NCBI RefSeq assembly: GCF_900103505.1
Contig: NZ_FNIA01000018.1
Span: 1-64,000, forward strand
DNA length: 64,000 bases
Origin: Haloarchaeobius iranensis
Lineage (GTDB): Archaea; Halobacteriota; Halobacteria; Halobacteriales; Natrialbaceae
Direction of reading: 5' to 3'
A model generated the notes under the pieces. That model saw nothing but the letters and a program-made list of their open reading frames with translations. It ran no database searches and had not been told where the DNA came from. This document shows positions 50,534 to 60,008 of this stretch, piece by piece (the first letter of the stretch is position 1; each line of letters starts with the position of its first letter). Position numbers and translations under genes: made by a program.

Positions 50534-52675
50534 TCACTCCTCCGCGATGCGGCTCCCGCCCGGCGGCAGGAAGTGCTGGATGCGGTCCGGGCTGGCGACC
50601 TTCCGGACGAACGACGTGTCGGCGAAGCGCTCGCGGAACTCGCGGTAGATGCGCTTTGCCACGTCGCCCTGCGCGTACCGCCCTGGCTCGACGTGCATGC
50701 TCGTCTCGACGCGGTCCGCGATGGCCGCCGGCGGGCCGCCGATGACCCGCGTCGAGGGCTCGCACTGGATGCCGACCGCGCAGCCGACCGGGGTGTCACG
50801 GAAGTACGTCCGGTCGCCGCGGATGGCGAAGCCGCCCTTCTCCAGGAACTCGCCGCTCTCGGGCGTCTTCGACACCTGGTCGGCGTCGACCATGTAGACG
50901 TCGTCGGCGTAGCGTCCGTCCTTCCAGACCGAGGAGTAGGTGACCGCGAACTGGGCGGCCTGCTCCAGCGTCTCGTCGTCGAACTCGACCTCCCGGGAGG
51001 GCTCGCTCGGGTCCGTCGCCTTCAGCACGGTGACGGGGCCGCCGTGGGCCTGCGTGTGGAACACCTTGTCGCCGCCCTCGACGTACTTCTTGACGAGCTC
51101 CTCGTTCTGGTCGGCGTCTCGGCCGCCGATGACGAGGTAGCCGGTGCTCGTGTGGAACCAGCGGAACCGCTCGAACCACTTCTCGTCGCGGCGGACGGGG
51201 ATGGAGGAGCGGGCGAGCCAGTCGACCTCGTGGTCCTCGTCGCCCTCCTCGCCGTCGCTGCCGTCCTCGTCGCGCTCCTCGTAGGCCGCCTGGCGCTCCT
51301 TGATCGCCTCCAGTTCCTCCCGGGTGTCCTCGATGGCCGCCATCGCGCCCTCCTTCTTGCCCTCGATGCGCTTGGCCTCGGTGTACAGGCGGTCGGCGTT
51401 CTTCTCGACGCCGTCCTGCACGTCGACGGCGACGCGCGTGCCGTCGAGCTCGAGCGTCACCGTCCCCTCGGAGCCGTCGACGTCGACGACGGCCTCGGCC
51501 TCGGGGATGCCCTGCTCCGCGCCCGCCTCGAACGTCTCGGCGATGTCGTCCCAGGGCACGTCGTCGTCCCGGGCGGCCTGGACCGTCGAGATGACCTCGT
51601 CGACGAGCCCGTAGTTGCCGTAGAGGAGTTCGGCCTTCTCGCGTTCTTCCGCGGCCTGCTCCTCGAAGCCCTCGATGGCGTTCTCCTGCTGCTCGATGAT
51701 GCGCTCGTGCTTCTCGATCTGCTCCTGGAAGTCGGGGCCGGTGTCGCCGATCTCCTCGCTGCCCTCGTCCTCGCTCCGGTCGAGTTCGTAGAAGTAGTCG
51801 TCGACCGCGCCGTTGAACGTCTCGTAGGCGTCGCTCGCGAGCGCGTCGTCCATCTCGTGCTCCTCCAGCGGGACCGGTGTCACGTCGACGACGTTGCGGG
51901 GGGCGTCCCCGGCGTCTTCCCCGTCGACCTCGTAGTACACTCGCGGGTCGAGGTCCGCCGACGAGAGCGACTCGGCGAGCCGCTGGACGGTCTCGTACAC
52001 CTGCTCGTACTCCTCGTCGCCGGCCTCGGTGATGTCGAGGGTCTTCTCGACGCCCGCACGGGTACACAGCTCCTCGGCCCAGAGCCCGCCCCAGTTCAGC
52101 TGGGTGGCGAGGGTGCGGACGACGTCGGTGTCGGAGTCGTCCATCTGCAGGGCGAAGCCCTCGTAGTCCACCGTCAGCGGGTTGATGCGGGAGTCCGGGA
52201 AGCCGTAGGTCGACCCCGGCGCGACCGTGCGGGACTTGAGTCGCACGGTGTCGAGGCAGTCGATGACCTCGTACGTCTCGTCGCAGACCGCGACGTTGCC
52301 GTGGCCGAACAGCTCGACGATGATCTTCGTGTCGCCGTCCTCGCGGGAGAACTCGAACTCGAGGATGCGGTCGAACTCGTACTGCTCGACGCCCTCGAAG
52401 TCAGCGCCGGACAGGCGGTTCCGCAGCATCATCGCGAAGTTCGGCGGCCGACCGGGTGCGTCCGGGACGTGCGTCGGCGCGGCGACGTGGGCACGCATCA
52501 CGTCGCCGACCTCCAGGATGAGTTCGACGCGACCCCGGTCGTAGTCGCGCAGCTTCAGCCTGACCAGGTCGTCGCCGTAGAGGTACGCCTTGTCGAGCTT
52601 CGCGCCCTTGTAGGCGTTCAGCTCGGAGACGAGCGCGGCGAGGTCGACGCTGGTCAGCTCGCGCTTCGGTTCCAT
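50534..52675 (-). CDS. rqcH: RqcH/NEMF-family ribosome quality control protein
   Basis: The 713-residue protein is the archaeal homologue of RqcH/NEMF/Rqc2, which binds stalled large subunits and adds alanine tails to nascent chains. The NFACT-N domain begins MEPKRELTSVDLAALVSELN with APGRPPNFAMMLRNRLSG. A long central coiled coil follows (EKHERIIEQQENAIEGFEEQ and EAKRIEGKKEGAMAAIEDTR). The NFACT-R (DUF814) domain has DEKWFERFRWFHTSTGYLVI, GGRDADQNEELVKKYV and ATDPSEPSREVEF. A CCCTTACCCC element is centred 27 bases before ATG 52675, fixing the start. An acidic insert (DGSDGEEGDEDH) is typical of halophiles. Confidence 0.95.
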   Translation of the reverse strand: MEPKRELTSVDLAALVSELNAYKGAKLDKAYLYGDDLVRLKLRDYDRGRVELILEVGDVMRAHVAAPTHVPDAPGRPPNFAMMLRNRLSGADFEGVEQYEFDRILEFEFSREDGDTKIIVELFGHGNVAVCDETYEVIDCLDTVRLKSRTVAPGSTYGFPDSRINPLTVDYEGFALQMDDSDTDVVRTLATQLNWGGLWAEELCTRAGVEKTLDITEAGDEEYEQVYETVQRLAESLSSADLDPRVYYEVDGEDAGDAPRNVVDVTPVPLEEHEMDDALASDAYETFNGAVDDYFYELDRSEDEGSEEIGDTGPDFQEQIEKHERIIEQQENAIEGFEEQAAEEREKAELLYGNYGLVDEVISTVQAARDDDVPWDDIAETFEAGAEQGIPEAEAVVDVDGSEGTVTLELDGTRVAVDVQDGVEKNADRLYTEAKRIEGKKEGAMAAIEDTREELEAIKERQAAYEERDEDGSDGEEGDEDHEVDWLARSSIPVRRDEKWFERFRWFHTSTGYLVIGGRDADQNEELVKKYVEGGDKVFHTQAHGGPVTVLKATDPSEPSREVEFDDETLEQAAQFAVTYSSVWKDGRYADDVYMVDADQVSKTPESGEFLEKGGFAIRGDRTYFRDTPVGCAVGIQCEPSTRVIGGPPAAIADRVETSMHVEPGRYAQGDVAKRIYREFRERFADTSFVRKVASPDRIQHFLPPGGSRIAEE

Positions 52676-52939
52676 GCTCCCGATTTTTCGTGGCTGGGGT
52701 AAGGGCCTGTCGTTCGTGTGTGCGGGCTTCGAAAGGACGATTCCGAACCGACGTGGCAGCGGGGACGAAGATGCACGGCGGCCCCATCTCCGGCTCCTCG
52801 GGCTCGGGCGACGATGGCCCGCTGCTTCCGCTGCCGCCCCGGGTGCTCGGTGTCGCCCGCTTCGTCGCACTCGGGCCGGTGCTCGTCGGCTGTGACCATC
52901 TCATCGACCTCGTCGAGTCTCCGAGGCCCGACGCCACGC

Positions 52940-54184
52940 TCACGCCGCGTCCGCCGCCCCGCCTGCCTCCGCCAGTACCGCGTTCAGGAGGACGTTCGTG
53001 CCGGTCACGACGTCGTCCCACTCGGTGAACTCGGCCTCGGTGTGGCTGACGCCGTCGACGCTCGGGACGAACACCATCGCCGTGGGACAGACCCGGTTCA
53101 GGTAGCTGGCGTCGTGGCCCGCCCCGCTGACCAGCCGGGTGTACTCGGCGTCGAGGTCGTCGGCCGCACCGGCGACGGTCTCGACGAGGTCGTCGTCGAA
53201 CGACTGCGACTCGATTCGCATGACCGCCTCGCACTCCCAGTCGACGCCCTCGCGGTCCGCGGCGTGGGCAATCTCCTTCCGGACCTTCTCGGCCGCCCGC
53301 TCGACGGTCCCGTCGTCGTACGACCGGAAGTCGACGGTGAAGTCCACGCGCTCGGGGATGACGTTGATGGCGTTGGGTGAGACGTCGACCGAGCCGACGG
53401 TCCCGACGAGGTCGTCGCCGCCCGTGCCGGCGATTCGCCGGACCGCCTCGACCACGTCGCCCGTGGCGACGAGCGCGTCGTGCCGCTGGTGCATCGGCGT
53501 CGGGCCGGCGTGGTCGGCCGTCCCCTCGAACGCCGCGTCGAGCCAGACGAAGCCGTAGACGCCCTCGACGACGCCGACGCTGTGGCCGGCGTCCGCCAGT
53601 TTCGGCCCCTGTTCGACGTGGAGTTCGAGGTAGCAGTGGAGGTCGCGGGGCTCGCAGGGCGCGTCGCCCCGGTAGCCGATGCGCTCCAGTTCGTCGCCGA
53701 AGCGGTTCCCCGCCTTGTCGGTCAGGTCGTACGCGAAGTCGGCGTCGAACTTGCCCGCGAACGCGCCGCTCCCGAGCATGTCGGGCTGGAAGCGCACGCC
53801 CTCCTCGTTGCTCCAGGCGACGACCTCGATGGGTCGCTCCGTCTCGATGCCCGCGTCGTTCAGCGTCTCGACGACCTCCAATCCCCCGAGGACGCCGACG
53901 ACGCCGTCGTACCGTCCACCGTTGTACTGGCTGTCGACGTGCGAGCCGACGAGCACCGGCGACCGGTCGTCGTTCCGCCCCGACCGGCGGCCGAAGATGT
54001 TCCCGAGTTCGTCGACGGTGACCCCGAGGCCGGCGGCCTCGAACCACTCCACCAGCGTGTCCCTGGCGCGCCGGTTCGCGTCCGAGAGCGACGGCCGGTT
54101 CACCCCGCCGCGCTCGGTCGTCCCGATCTCGTTGAACGCCTCGAACCGTTCCCGGAGCCGGTCGCTCGACACCGTCCTGACCAT
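52940..54184 (-). CDS. M20-family amidohydrolase (N-carbamoyl amino acid hydrolase or allantoate amidohydrolase type)
   Basis: The 414-residue zinc enzyme belongs to the hydantoinase/carbamoylase branch of M20. Metal and active-site blocks are LVGSHVDSQYNGGRYDGVVG, VVAWSNEEGVRFQPDMLGSG, LELHVEQGPKLADAG, and HAGPTPMHQRHDAL with the later GAGHDASYLN and SHTEAEFTEWDDV. Such enzymes release ammonia and CO2 from N-carbamoyl amino acids, ureidoglycolate or allantoate. No hydantoinase or purine catabolism gene is beside it, so the substrate is open. The 264 bases between it and the rqcH start hold no well-supported gene. Confidence 0.9.
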   Translation of the reverse strand: MVRTVSSDRLRERFEAFNEIGTTERGGVNRPSLSDANRRARDTLVEWFEAAGLGVTVDELGNIFGRRSGRNDDRSPVLVGSHVDSQYNGGRYDGVVGVLGGLEVVETLNDAGIETERPIEVVAWSNEEGVRFQPDMLGSGAFAGKFDADFAYDLTDKAGNRFGDELERIGYRGDAPCEPRDLHCYLELHVEQGPKLADAGHSVGVVEGVYGFVWLDAAFEGTADHAGPTPMHQRHDALVATGDVVEAVRRIAGTGGDDLVGTVGSVDVSPNAINVIPERVDFTVDFRSYDDGTVERAAEKVRKEIAHAADREGVDWECEAVMRIESQSFDDDLVETVAGAADDLDAEYTRLVSGAGHDASYLNRVCPTAMVFVPSVDGVSHTEAEFTEWDDVVTGTNVLLNAVLAEAGGAADAA

Positions 54185-54303
54185 ACCCGTCCAACAGCGG
54201 CCGGGGGTTTCAGTCCACCCGTTGCTGCCGGGCGATGCCGGTTCCCGCGTGACTGGAGCGGCGTGATAGAGTACCACATGGTCGTTCATCACATACCTTG
54301 GAA

Positions 54304-54749
54304 ATGGCCGAGTGGAGTACCGACACCTCGATGACCGAGGACTGGCCCACCCTCCGTGAACGAGTCGCCGACCGGACCGACCGGTGCTCGACGACCTCCG
54401 GGACCGGTGGGACACCGACCGAACCGTCGAGCCGTTCGAGCACGGGGCGCGCCCCCACGACCCGAGCGAGCCGCCCGAGACCGTCGACGGACAGCTGGAG
54501 CGAATCGCCGGCATCGCGTCGGTCGTCGTCTTCTACACCGACGCCCGCGAGGAGACCGGGATGGAGGTCGAACTCACGGAGCTGCGCTACTCGGGACGCT
54601 TCCGGCTCCAGTACAGAAACGGCGCGAGCGTCACGCTCCCCCTCGCGCAGTTCGCCGGCCATCGCGCCGGCGGCTCGCTCACGGTCGACCGCGAGCTCCT
54701 GCCCGACTGTCGCGAGCGCGAGGAGATCCTGGCGCTGCTTACGTCCTGA
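54304..54749 (+). pseudogene. Small acidic protein gene with a single-base frameshift
   Basis: The first frame (ATG 54304 or 54331) reads TEDWPTLRERVADRTDR in good haloarchaeal style, then turns into low-quality sequence. The neighbouring frame takes over exactly there: VLDDLRDRWDTDRTVEPFEH, then GIASVVVFYTDAREETGMEV and LRYSGRFRLQYRNGASVTLP, to stop 54749. Adding one G after CGG at 54384 joins them. The joined protein of about 148 residues is unknown to me; it is mixed alpha/beta and cytoplasmic. A shorter intact form could begin at GTG 54384 (121 residues). Its stop abuts the elp3 stop. Confidence 0.6.
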
Positions 54750-56456
54750 CTACAGCCGCTTGCTCACGTACGGCCCGTCCTGGTAGTAGCCGAGCTTCTC
54801 GCGGTAGTACTGCCGGACGCCGATGCCCGAGATGACCGAGAGCTTCCGGAAGCCGGCCTCGCGGGCGCGTCGTTCGGCCTCGGCGAGCAGCCGACGGCCG
54901 TAGCCGCGGTGCTGCTGGTCGCCCTCGTCGCCGGACTGCCCGACCGCGACCTGGTCGCCGTAGACGTGCAGCTCGCGGACGAGCGCGGCGTCTTCGAGCT
55001 CGCGGCGAACCGGGTCACCGTCGGACACGTCCGACGAGCTGCCACTCGCTCCGCTCGTGGCAACGCTCGGGAACCGGAGCCGGCAGAAGCCGACGAGCAG
55101 GTCCTGCTCCCGGTCCTCGAAGCTGATGAAGTGCTCCGTCCCGCCGCCGGCCTCGTAGGTGATGGTGTCGAGGGTGACGTTCTCGGGCGTCTCGTCGTTC
55201 ATCCCGGCCTCGCGACAGCGGATGCAGTCACAGTCCCAGCCGTGCTCGTCCATCTTCTGCCACGCGAGCTGACGGAGGTTCGACTTCCAGACGCCCGCAT
55301 CGATGAAGTCGGCAGGGATGTCCCGCTGGACCCGCTGGACGCGGGTGTACTTCGGCACCATCGACAGCGCCTCGGCGACCAGTTCGGCGGCCTCCTCGTT
55401 CGTCAGCGGCTCGTACTCGTCGCGGTACCACGAGTCGTAGACCCGCGTGCCGCGGACGACGAGCGTCGGATAGATCTTCAGGTAGTCCGGCTTCCACTGC
55501 TCCTCCTCGAAGATGCGCCGGAAGTCCTCCAGGCACATCGCCTGCGACATCCCGGGCTGCCCGGGCATCATGTGGAAGCCGACCTTGAACGCGGCGTCGC
55601 GCAGCCGGCGGTTCGCGTCGACGCTCGCCTGCACGCCGTGGCCGCGGTGCATCTCGCGGTTGATGCGCTCGAACGTGGTCTGCACCCCGACCTCGACCTT
55701 CGTCCCGCCGAGGTCGAGCATCCGGTCTATCTGCTCGGGGTCGCACCAGTCCGGCTTCGTCTCGAACGTGGTCCCGATGTTGCGCACGTCCGCCGTCTCG
55801 TTCTCCGCGATGACGTCCTCCAGGTACCGGAACTCGTACTCGTCGGGGCCCTGCGCGAAGCTCTCGCCCTCCGCCGGCTCCGGCTCCTTGTCGACGTCGA
55901 AGTCGTTCATCGCCTCCAGCGCGCGCTTGACGAACCACTCCTGGTAGTCGTGCGAGCGAGCGGTCATCGTCCCGCCCATGAGGATGAGTTCGGCCTTGTC
56001 GACGGGGTGGCCGATCTCCCGGAGCTGTTCGAGCCGCAGCGTCACCTGGCCGTACGGGTCGTAGTCGTTCTGCTCGCCGCGGGCCGCCGCCGGCTCGTGG
56101 CCGGTGTAGCTCTGCGAGGAGTCGAACTCGCTGGCCGGCCCGCCGGGGCAGTAGAGGCACTTCCCGTGCGGGCACATGTGGGGCGAGGTCATGATTGCGA
56201 CGGGCGAGACGCCCGACGCCGTCCGCACCGGCTTGCGCCGGAGCACCGACTCCAGCTCCTCGCGACGCTCCGCGGGCGCGTGGTCGAGTATCTCCGAGTT
56301 CTTCGGCACCTTCGGCGCGCTGTGTTCCGAGCAGGCCGCGAGCTTCGCGGACTCGACGTCGTCGCGCTCGATCTCGCCCGCGAGGATCCCCTCGACGAGC
56401 GTCTCACAGACCGCCTCGAACGCGTCCGAGTTCGTCGGGTCCGTCTCCGTGCTCAT
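54750..56456 (-). CDS. elp3: Elp3-type tRNA uridine modification enzyme (radical SAM and acetyltransferase)
   Basis: This 568-residue enzyme is the archaeal Elp3 homologue, which starts the cm5U-type modification at wobble uridine 34 of tRNA using SAM and acetyl-CoA. The radical SAM cluster is CPHGKCLYCPGGP (C-x4-C-x2-C), with GGTMTARSHDYQEWF and VQTTFERINREMHRGH in the barrel. A zinc-type CDCIRCREAG site precedes the GNAT domain (LHVYGDQVAVGQSGDEGDQQ, HRGYGRRLLAEAERRA). A short Ser/Gly insert (SGASGSSSDVSDGD) is species-like. A CTTTTTGCC element about 27 bases upstream supports ATG 56456. Confidence 0.95.
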   Translation of the reverse strand: MSTETDPTNSDAFEAVCETLVEGILAGEIERDDVESAKLAACSEHSAPKVPKNSEILDHAPAERREELESVLRRKPVRTASGVSPVAIMTSPHMCPHGKCLYCPGGPASEFDSSQSYTGHEPAAARGEQNDYDPYGQVTLRLEQLREIGHPVDKAELILMGGTMTARSHDYQEWFVKRALEAMNDFDVDKEPEPAEGESFAQGPDEYEFRYLEDVIAENETADVRNIGTTFETKPDWCDPEQIDRMLDLGGTKVEVGVQTTFERINREMHRGHGVQASVDANRRLRDAAFKVGFHMMPGQPGMSQAMCLEDFRRIFEEEQWKPDYLKIYPTLVVRGTRVYDSWYRDEYEPLTNEEAAELVAEALSMVPKYTRVQRVQRDIPADFIDAGVWKSNLRQLAWQKMDEHGWDCDCIRCREAGMNDETPENVTLDTITYEAGGGTEHFISFEDREQDLLVGFCRLRFPSVATSGASGSSSDVSDGDPVRRELEDAALVRELHVYGDQVAVGQSGDEGDQQHRGYGRRLLAEAERRAREAGFRKLSVISGIGVRQYYREKLGYYQDGPYVSKRL

Positions 56457-56530
56457 CGGTGTTCCATCGCCGCGTTACGGCAAAAAGGGTGTCGTTAGTG
56501 CAATCGAATCCAGTACACAGACGGGAGCAT

Positions 56531-57409
56531 TCAGCTAATATCCGCACGATAGAACGTGAGGAACCCGAGCCCGAGCGGTACTGTCGTCCAGAATAGTAGT
56601 ACGAGTACCCCGATACCCGGGTGTAACCAGAGTTCGTCCGTCCCGACCACACCTTCGGCCGCCAGGTTCAAATGTTCGGAAGCTGCCTCTGCAGAGATGA
56701 CTCTCGACCAAGGGGCTGCCGAGTTCCCTACGGCTGCCAGCGCATTAGTCACGAGAATGTATGCTCGATTCGGTGAAAGTCTACGGACGAACATCGTTAA
56801 CTCGGCCGAACCGAGTGGAAGTAAAGCCGAGAAGGCTGGGCGAAGGATTTCCCCTGTCGCAGGCCACAGTATCACACCGAATAAAAGATACCCTATCGTC
56901 CCCAGTGTGGCAATCCGTCCCGTCGGAGCAGTCACTGAAATCGCCGTCCCGATGCTCGTACCAGTGAATACGTAGAGTACGACGGTAACGAAACTTACTG
57001 AGATTGCGAATAAATCTACTGTGCCGTAAAGTATCCAGCCAACAGAGAGATTAAGTATGCAACCGATCACGACCGGGAGACACATAGCACCTGCTCGCCC
57101 GATCAGCGTTCCAATGACGAAAGCGAATCTCGTCTGTGGTTGCGTAAGGTGGAGACGGATGCTCCCATCTTCCCGACTGCCAGCGATTGGTCTGTGTGAC
57201 AGCAGGAGCGTTCCCAGAACGACAAGAAGCACTGTCGATTGTTGCAACGAGCCAATAACAAGCGTCGTAGCAGTAACTTGTTCCTGATAATTACCTGCAG
57301 CACTCAATTTCAGGACGAAGCTTACTATCAGTAGTAGCGAAAAGATTCGAATTCCACGACTACGCATTAGTCGGTCAAACTCGAGTCGCGCAACCGGTCG
57401 CCAGTTCAC
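56531..57409 (-). CDS. ABC transporter permease, A/T-rich operon (distal gene)
   Basis: The 292-residue protein has six hydrophobic segments and an ABC-2/NosY-type permease outline. The N-terminus MNWRPVARLEFDRLMRSRGI leads into helix 1, and SREDGSIRLHLTQPQTRFAF is the cytoplasmic coupling-helix-like loop after helix 2. The start overlaps the ATPase stop by four bases. Codons use more A/T in third positions than neighbouring genes. With the other permease it probably makes a heterodimer for an exported or extruded substrate. It has no extracellular large domain. Confidence 0.85.
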   Translation of the reverse strand: MNWRPVARLEFDRLMRSRGIRIFSLLLIVSFVLKLSAAGNYQEQVTATTLVIGSLQQSTVLLVVLGTLLLSHRPIAGSREDGSIRLHLTQPQTRFAFVIGTLIGRAGAMCLPVVIGCILNLSVGWILYGTVDLFAISVSFVTVVLYVFTGTSIGTAISVTAPTGRIATLGTIGYLLFGVILWPATGEILRPAFSALLPLGSAELTMFVRRLSPNRAYILVTNALAAVGNSAAPWSRVISAEAASEHLNLAAEGVVGTDELWLHPGIGVLVLLFWTTVPLGLGFLTFYRADIS

Positions 57410-58317
57410 GAGTTATCGCCGACGTACGCGTTGAATAGCTCCTCCATCGGCGGCTGGATTGGTGTGAACGAATCGATTCGGATGTCGTCGTCCTCGACAG
57501 TCTTGAACACCAGTTCAGCCTCGATAGGCTCGGTAGCTGCAATCGTCAATTCGTTCCCGGATACGTCAATCCTTGAAATATTTGCTATGCTTCGAAGTCT
57601 GTCGTGGACCGCACCAGCATTGGAGCTGACCCGTAGTTCGTACCGATGTGGGCTATCGAGACGGGAACGAAGCTCATCAGGTGTACCTTCGTCAATCAGA
57701 CGCCCTTCGGAGAGGACCCCGACGTGTGTGGAGACGCGTTCGACGTGGTCTAACAAGTGGCTCGAGACGAGAATTGTCGCCCCGCGGTCAGCTTCCTCAG
57801 AGATTATCTTCCGAAGCATCCGAGCACCGTCAGGGTCCAAGCCCGAGAACGGCTCGTCAAAGATCAGCACCTCGGGCTCACCGACCAACGCCATCGCGAG
57901 GGCGAGTCGTTGTTGCATTCCACGGGAGTAATTCTCTGCGACATCGTCGGCTGCATCTCCGAGCCCAACACGTTCTAAATGACTGCTAGGTTCCGATTCG
58001 TCACCTCGAACATCGATAACATATTCAAGGTGTCGCTTCCCCGTCAGTCGGGGGAACACGTCGAACCGATCCGGTAGGGCACCAACACGCTCCCGTACTG
58101 ATAGTGACTCGGTCCGGGTATCGAACCCATGGACGGTTGCTTCGCCACCACTCGGCTGTACCAGCCCAAGCAGTATATTTAATAGTGTAGATTTCCCGGC
58201 ACCGTTGGGTCCAAGAAGACCATAAACCGTGTTCTCTTTGACTGATAGTGATACATTATCTACGACCGTAACCCCTTCGTACCGTTTTGTAAGGTTGGAT
58301 GTGCGAATAGCTGTCAT
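57406..58317 (-). CDS. ABC transporter ATP-binding protein
   Basis: This 303-residue ATPase powers the adjacent permeases. It has Walker A GLLGPNGAGKSTLLN, Q-loop region RVGALPDRFDVFP, signature NYSRGMQQRLALAMAL, Walker B VLIFDEPFSGLDPDG and switch His in LVSSHLLDHVERV. The C-terminal 80 residues form the small extra domain common to CcmA/NatA-type export ATPases. It lies 12 bases after the first permease and overlaps the second, so the three subunits are translated together. A/T-rich third positions mark it as foreign-looking compared with flanking genes. Confidence 0.93.
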   Translation of the reverse strand: MTAIRTSNLTKRYEGVTVVDNVSLSVKENTVYGLLGPNGAGKSTLLNILLGLVQPSGGEATVHGFDTRTESLSVRERVGALPDRFDVFPRLTGKRHLEYVIDVRGDESEPSSHLERVGLGDAADDVAENYSRGMQQRLALAMALVGEPEVLIFDEPFSGLDPDGARMLRKIISEEADRGATILVSSHLLDHVERVSTHVGVLSEGRLIDEGTPDELRSRLDSPHRYELRVSSNAGAVHDRLRSIANISRIDVSGNELTIAATEPIEAELVFKTVEDDDIRIDSFTPIQPPMEELFNAYVGDNS

Positions 58318-58329
58318 GTTATTGATCTC

Positions 58330-59259
58330 CTATCGTACGAGGTCTTTCCTCGAAAATCGAATGTACGCGATCGATAGGGGAATTAAAGCCCACAGTAGCA
58401 AGATGGCCACACTAAAAAGTGGTTCCAGCACCAGCGGGAGTGACCCATCAAACACCAATTGTACTAGGTGAATATGAGCGATATCCGCTCCCATTGCTTC
58501 AGAGTCGACCAGAACGGATTCGACATAACCGGTCGCATTTCCTGTCCCTATCGCCGTATTGAGTAACACGTCATATGCACCTCTCGGTACGACTCGCCTA
58601 GAGAAAAATAGTGGCACTGATTGTGGGGGCTCCGAATAGAGGACGTTCACACCAGTCAACTGGGCGTACAGTGCTGGATGAGTGACGGTGAGCCACAGTG
58701 AATTCATTCCCAAATAATACCCAGTTACGATCGTCCCAGCGGTTCCCCGCCGCTCCACTGCAGCGGATATTGCCGTCCCGAAACAGACGATTGTAAACAA
58801 GTACAGGCCCGTTGCACTTAGCGTCAAGACTAACGATACTGCATCGGGGAACCCGTATCGTAGAATCCCGACCCCGATTGCGAACGTAACAGACACTCCT
58901 GCCGCGGTCCAGACAGCTGCTGTCCGTCCAAAGACGGTTGCGAGAAGGATCTCCGCTCGTGAGTGCGGTTGCACTGCGGTGAGTTTGAAGCTACCGCTCG
59001 CTCTTGCACCTACGACTGACCGATAGGACAGCATGAGTGCAGCGAGGGAGAACAACATTACGATTGGAACGTGGAGGGAAGCAAGGGTAAGATCGGGTCC
59101 AAGTACGGTAACAATCAAGGACCGAGGTTCTGTCAACCCAGATGACTGCCCCCATCCTGCATAAGCAAGATATGTAGCTACGAGAGTCAGAAGCCACAAA
59201 CCGCGCCAACGGAGAGCCTGATCGAACTCTTTCCGAGCGAGAGTACATAGCGTATCCAT
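58330..59259 (-). CDS. ABC transporter permease, A/T-rich operon (proximal gene)
   Basis: The 309-residue protein has six or seven hydrophobic segments: WLLTLVATYLAYAGWG, VPIVMLFSLAALMLSYRSVV, and later VAILLLWALIPLSIAYI. Its cytoplasmic loop VGARASGSFKLTAVQPHSRA resembles that of the distal permease, consistent with a related pair. A long outer loop (about 205-270) separates the last helices. ATG 59259 (MDTLCTLARKEFDQALRW) matches the N-terminus of the partner better than the longer form from 59274. It follows the Tat-exported protein gene by 51 bases. Confidence 0.85.
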   Translation of the reverse strand: MDTLCTLARKEFDQALRWRGLWLLTLVATYLAYAGWGQSSGLTEPRSLIVTVLGPDLTLASLHVPIVMLFSLAALMLSYRSVVGARASGSFKLTAVQPHSRAEILLATVFGRTAAVWTAAGVSVTFAIGVGILRYGFPDAVSLVLTLSATGLYLFTIVCFGTAISAAVERRGTAGTIVTGYYLGMNSLWLTVTHPALYAQLTGVNVLYSEPPQSVPLFFSRRVVPRGAYDVLLNTAIGTGNATGYVESVLVDSEAMGADIAHIHLVQLVFDGSLPLVLEPLFSVAILLLWALIPLSIAYIRFSRKDLVR

Positions 59260-59310
59260 GTTCGGCAGTACCAAGCTGGTATTAAAAAATGCGACTGTAG
59301 AGACTGTTTA

Positions 59311-59955
59311 TTACTGAATATCAGTATCGGTGCTGAACGACCCGTCATCCCAGAAGATACCGACGTAGGCGAGGTCCGTTGTGATAACCTGCCCACCCAC
59401 GGAGTGCTCGTATTTGTGGATTGCCGAGGCATCAACCTGGCTACTTCCATCAACTACCTGTATATCTGAATAATCCAATCCTTTATGATGCCACAGGGGA
59501 GCTTCATCTGAGCCACTTGACGTGTGGCTTGCATTAATCACAGTCTCGCCGTCACTTTGGAGCTCTAGTTCGACTGTGTGTTCGGTCGAGTGAACCGTCT
59601 CTCCCGCAATCTGTCTGTTAACCGATGCTGTTTTCGATGCGGGGATACCGTTCGTCGTTACGTCCTCCGTTTCGAGTTTTACTTCCACTTCGGAGAACCT
59701 CTCGACGGCTTCTCTCACGGTTCGAAGCTGTCGGTCTGAAAGGTTCCGATATGCTTGTCTGACTTCCTGAGTATCGCCCAGTTCGAATGACACTCTGACG
59801 AACCGTTTCGCGGTTTCCGGCTGACCCGGTTCGACCATCTCAGCCGAGATCTCTGGGTCCGTTCTGGCTGCACTGGTAGTTACCGGAATACCCACGGAGG
59901 CGAGGGTCATTCCCGAGACCTTCAGGATGTTCCGCCTGTTCAATTCAGGACGCAC
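59311..59955 (-). CDS. Tat-exported protein heading an ABC operon; possible secreted peptide precursor
   Basis: I do not recognise this 214-residue protein. It has a Tat signal (NRRNILKVSGMTLASVGIPV, then TTSA at a likely cleavage site) and no lipobox, so the mature protein should be released or loosely attached. The middle is charged and helical (SDRQLRTVREAVERFSEVEV). The end is polar with aromatic residues (EHSVGGQVITTDLAYVGIFW). The mature part contains no cysteine. It begins with GTG; an ATG at 59981 in another frame would join with one added base. It is the first gene of an A/T-rich unit with two permeases and an ATPase. Confidence 0.75.
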   Translation of the reverse strand: MRPELNRRNILKVSGMTLASVGIPVTTSAARTDPEISAEMVEPGQPETAKRFVRVSFELGDTQEVRQAYRNLSDRQLRTVREAVERFSEVEVKLETEDVTTNGIPASKTASVNRQIAGETVHSTEHTVELELQSDGETVINASHTSSGSDEAPLWHHKGLDYSDIQVVDGSSQVDASAIHKYEHSVGGQVITTDLAYVGIFWDDGSFSTDTDIQ

Positions 59956-60008
59956 TGCGTCTCTCTCCCTCCATCAGACATTGCGAATGGTGATTAGGGG
60001 CCCCACGT

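Noticed and set aside
52771-53028. An open frame of about 85 residues starting at ATG 52771 after rqcH
   Set aside because: It runs 89 bases into the well-supported M20 gene on the other strand, becomes Pro/Arg-rich there and has no promoter or family match.
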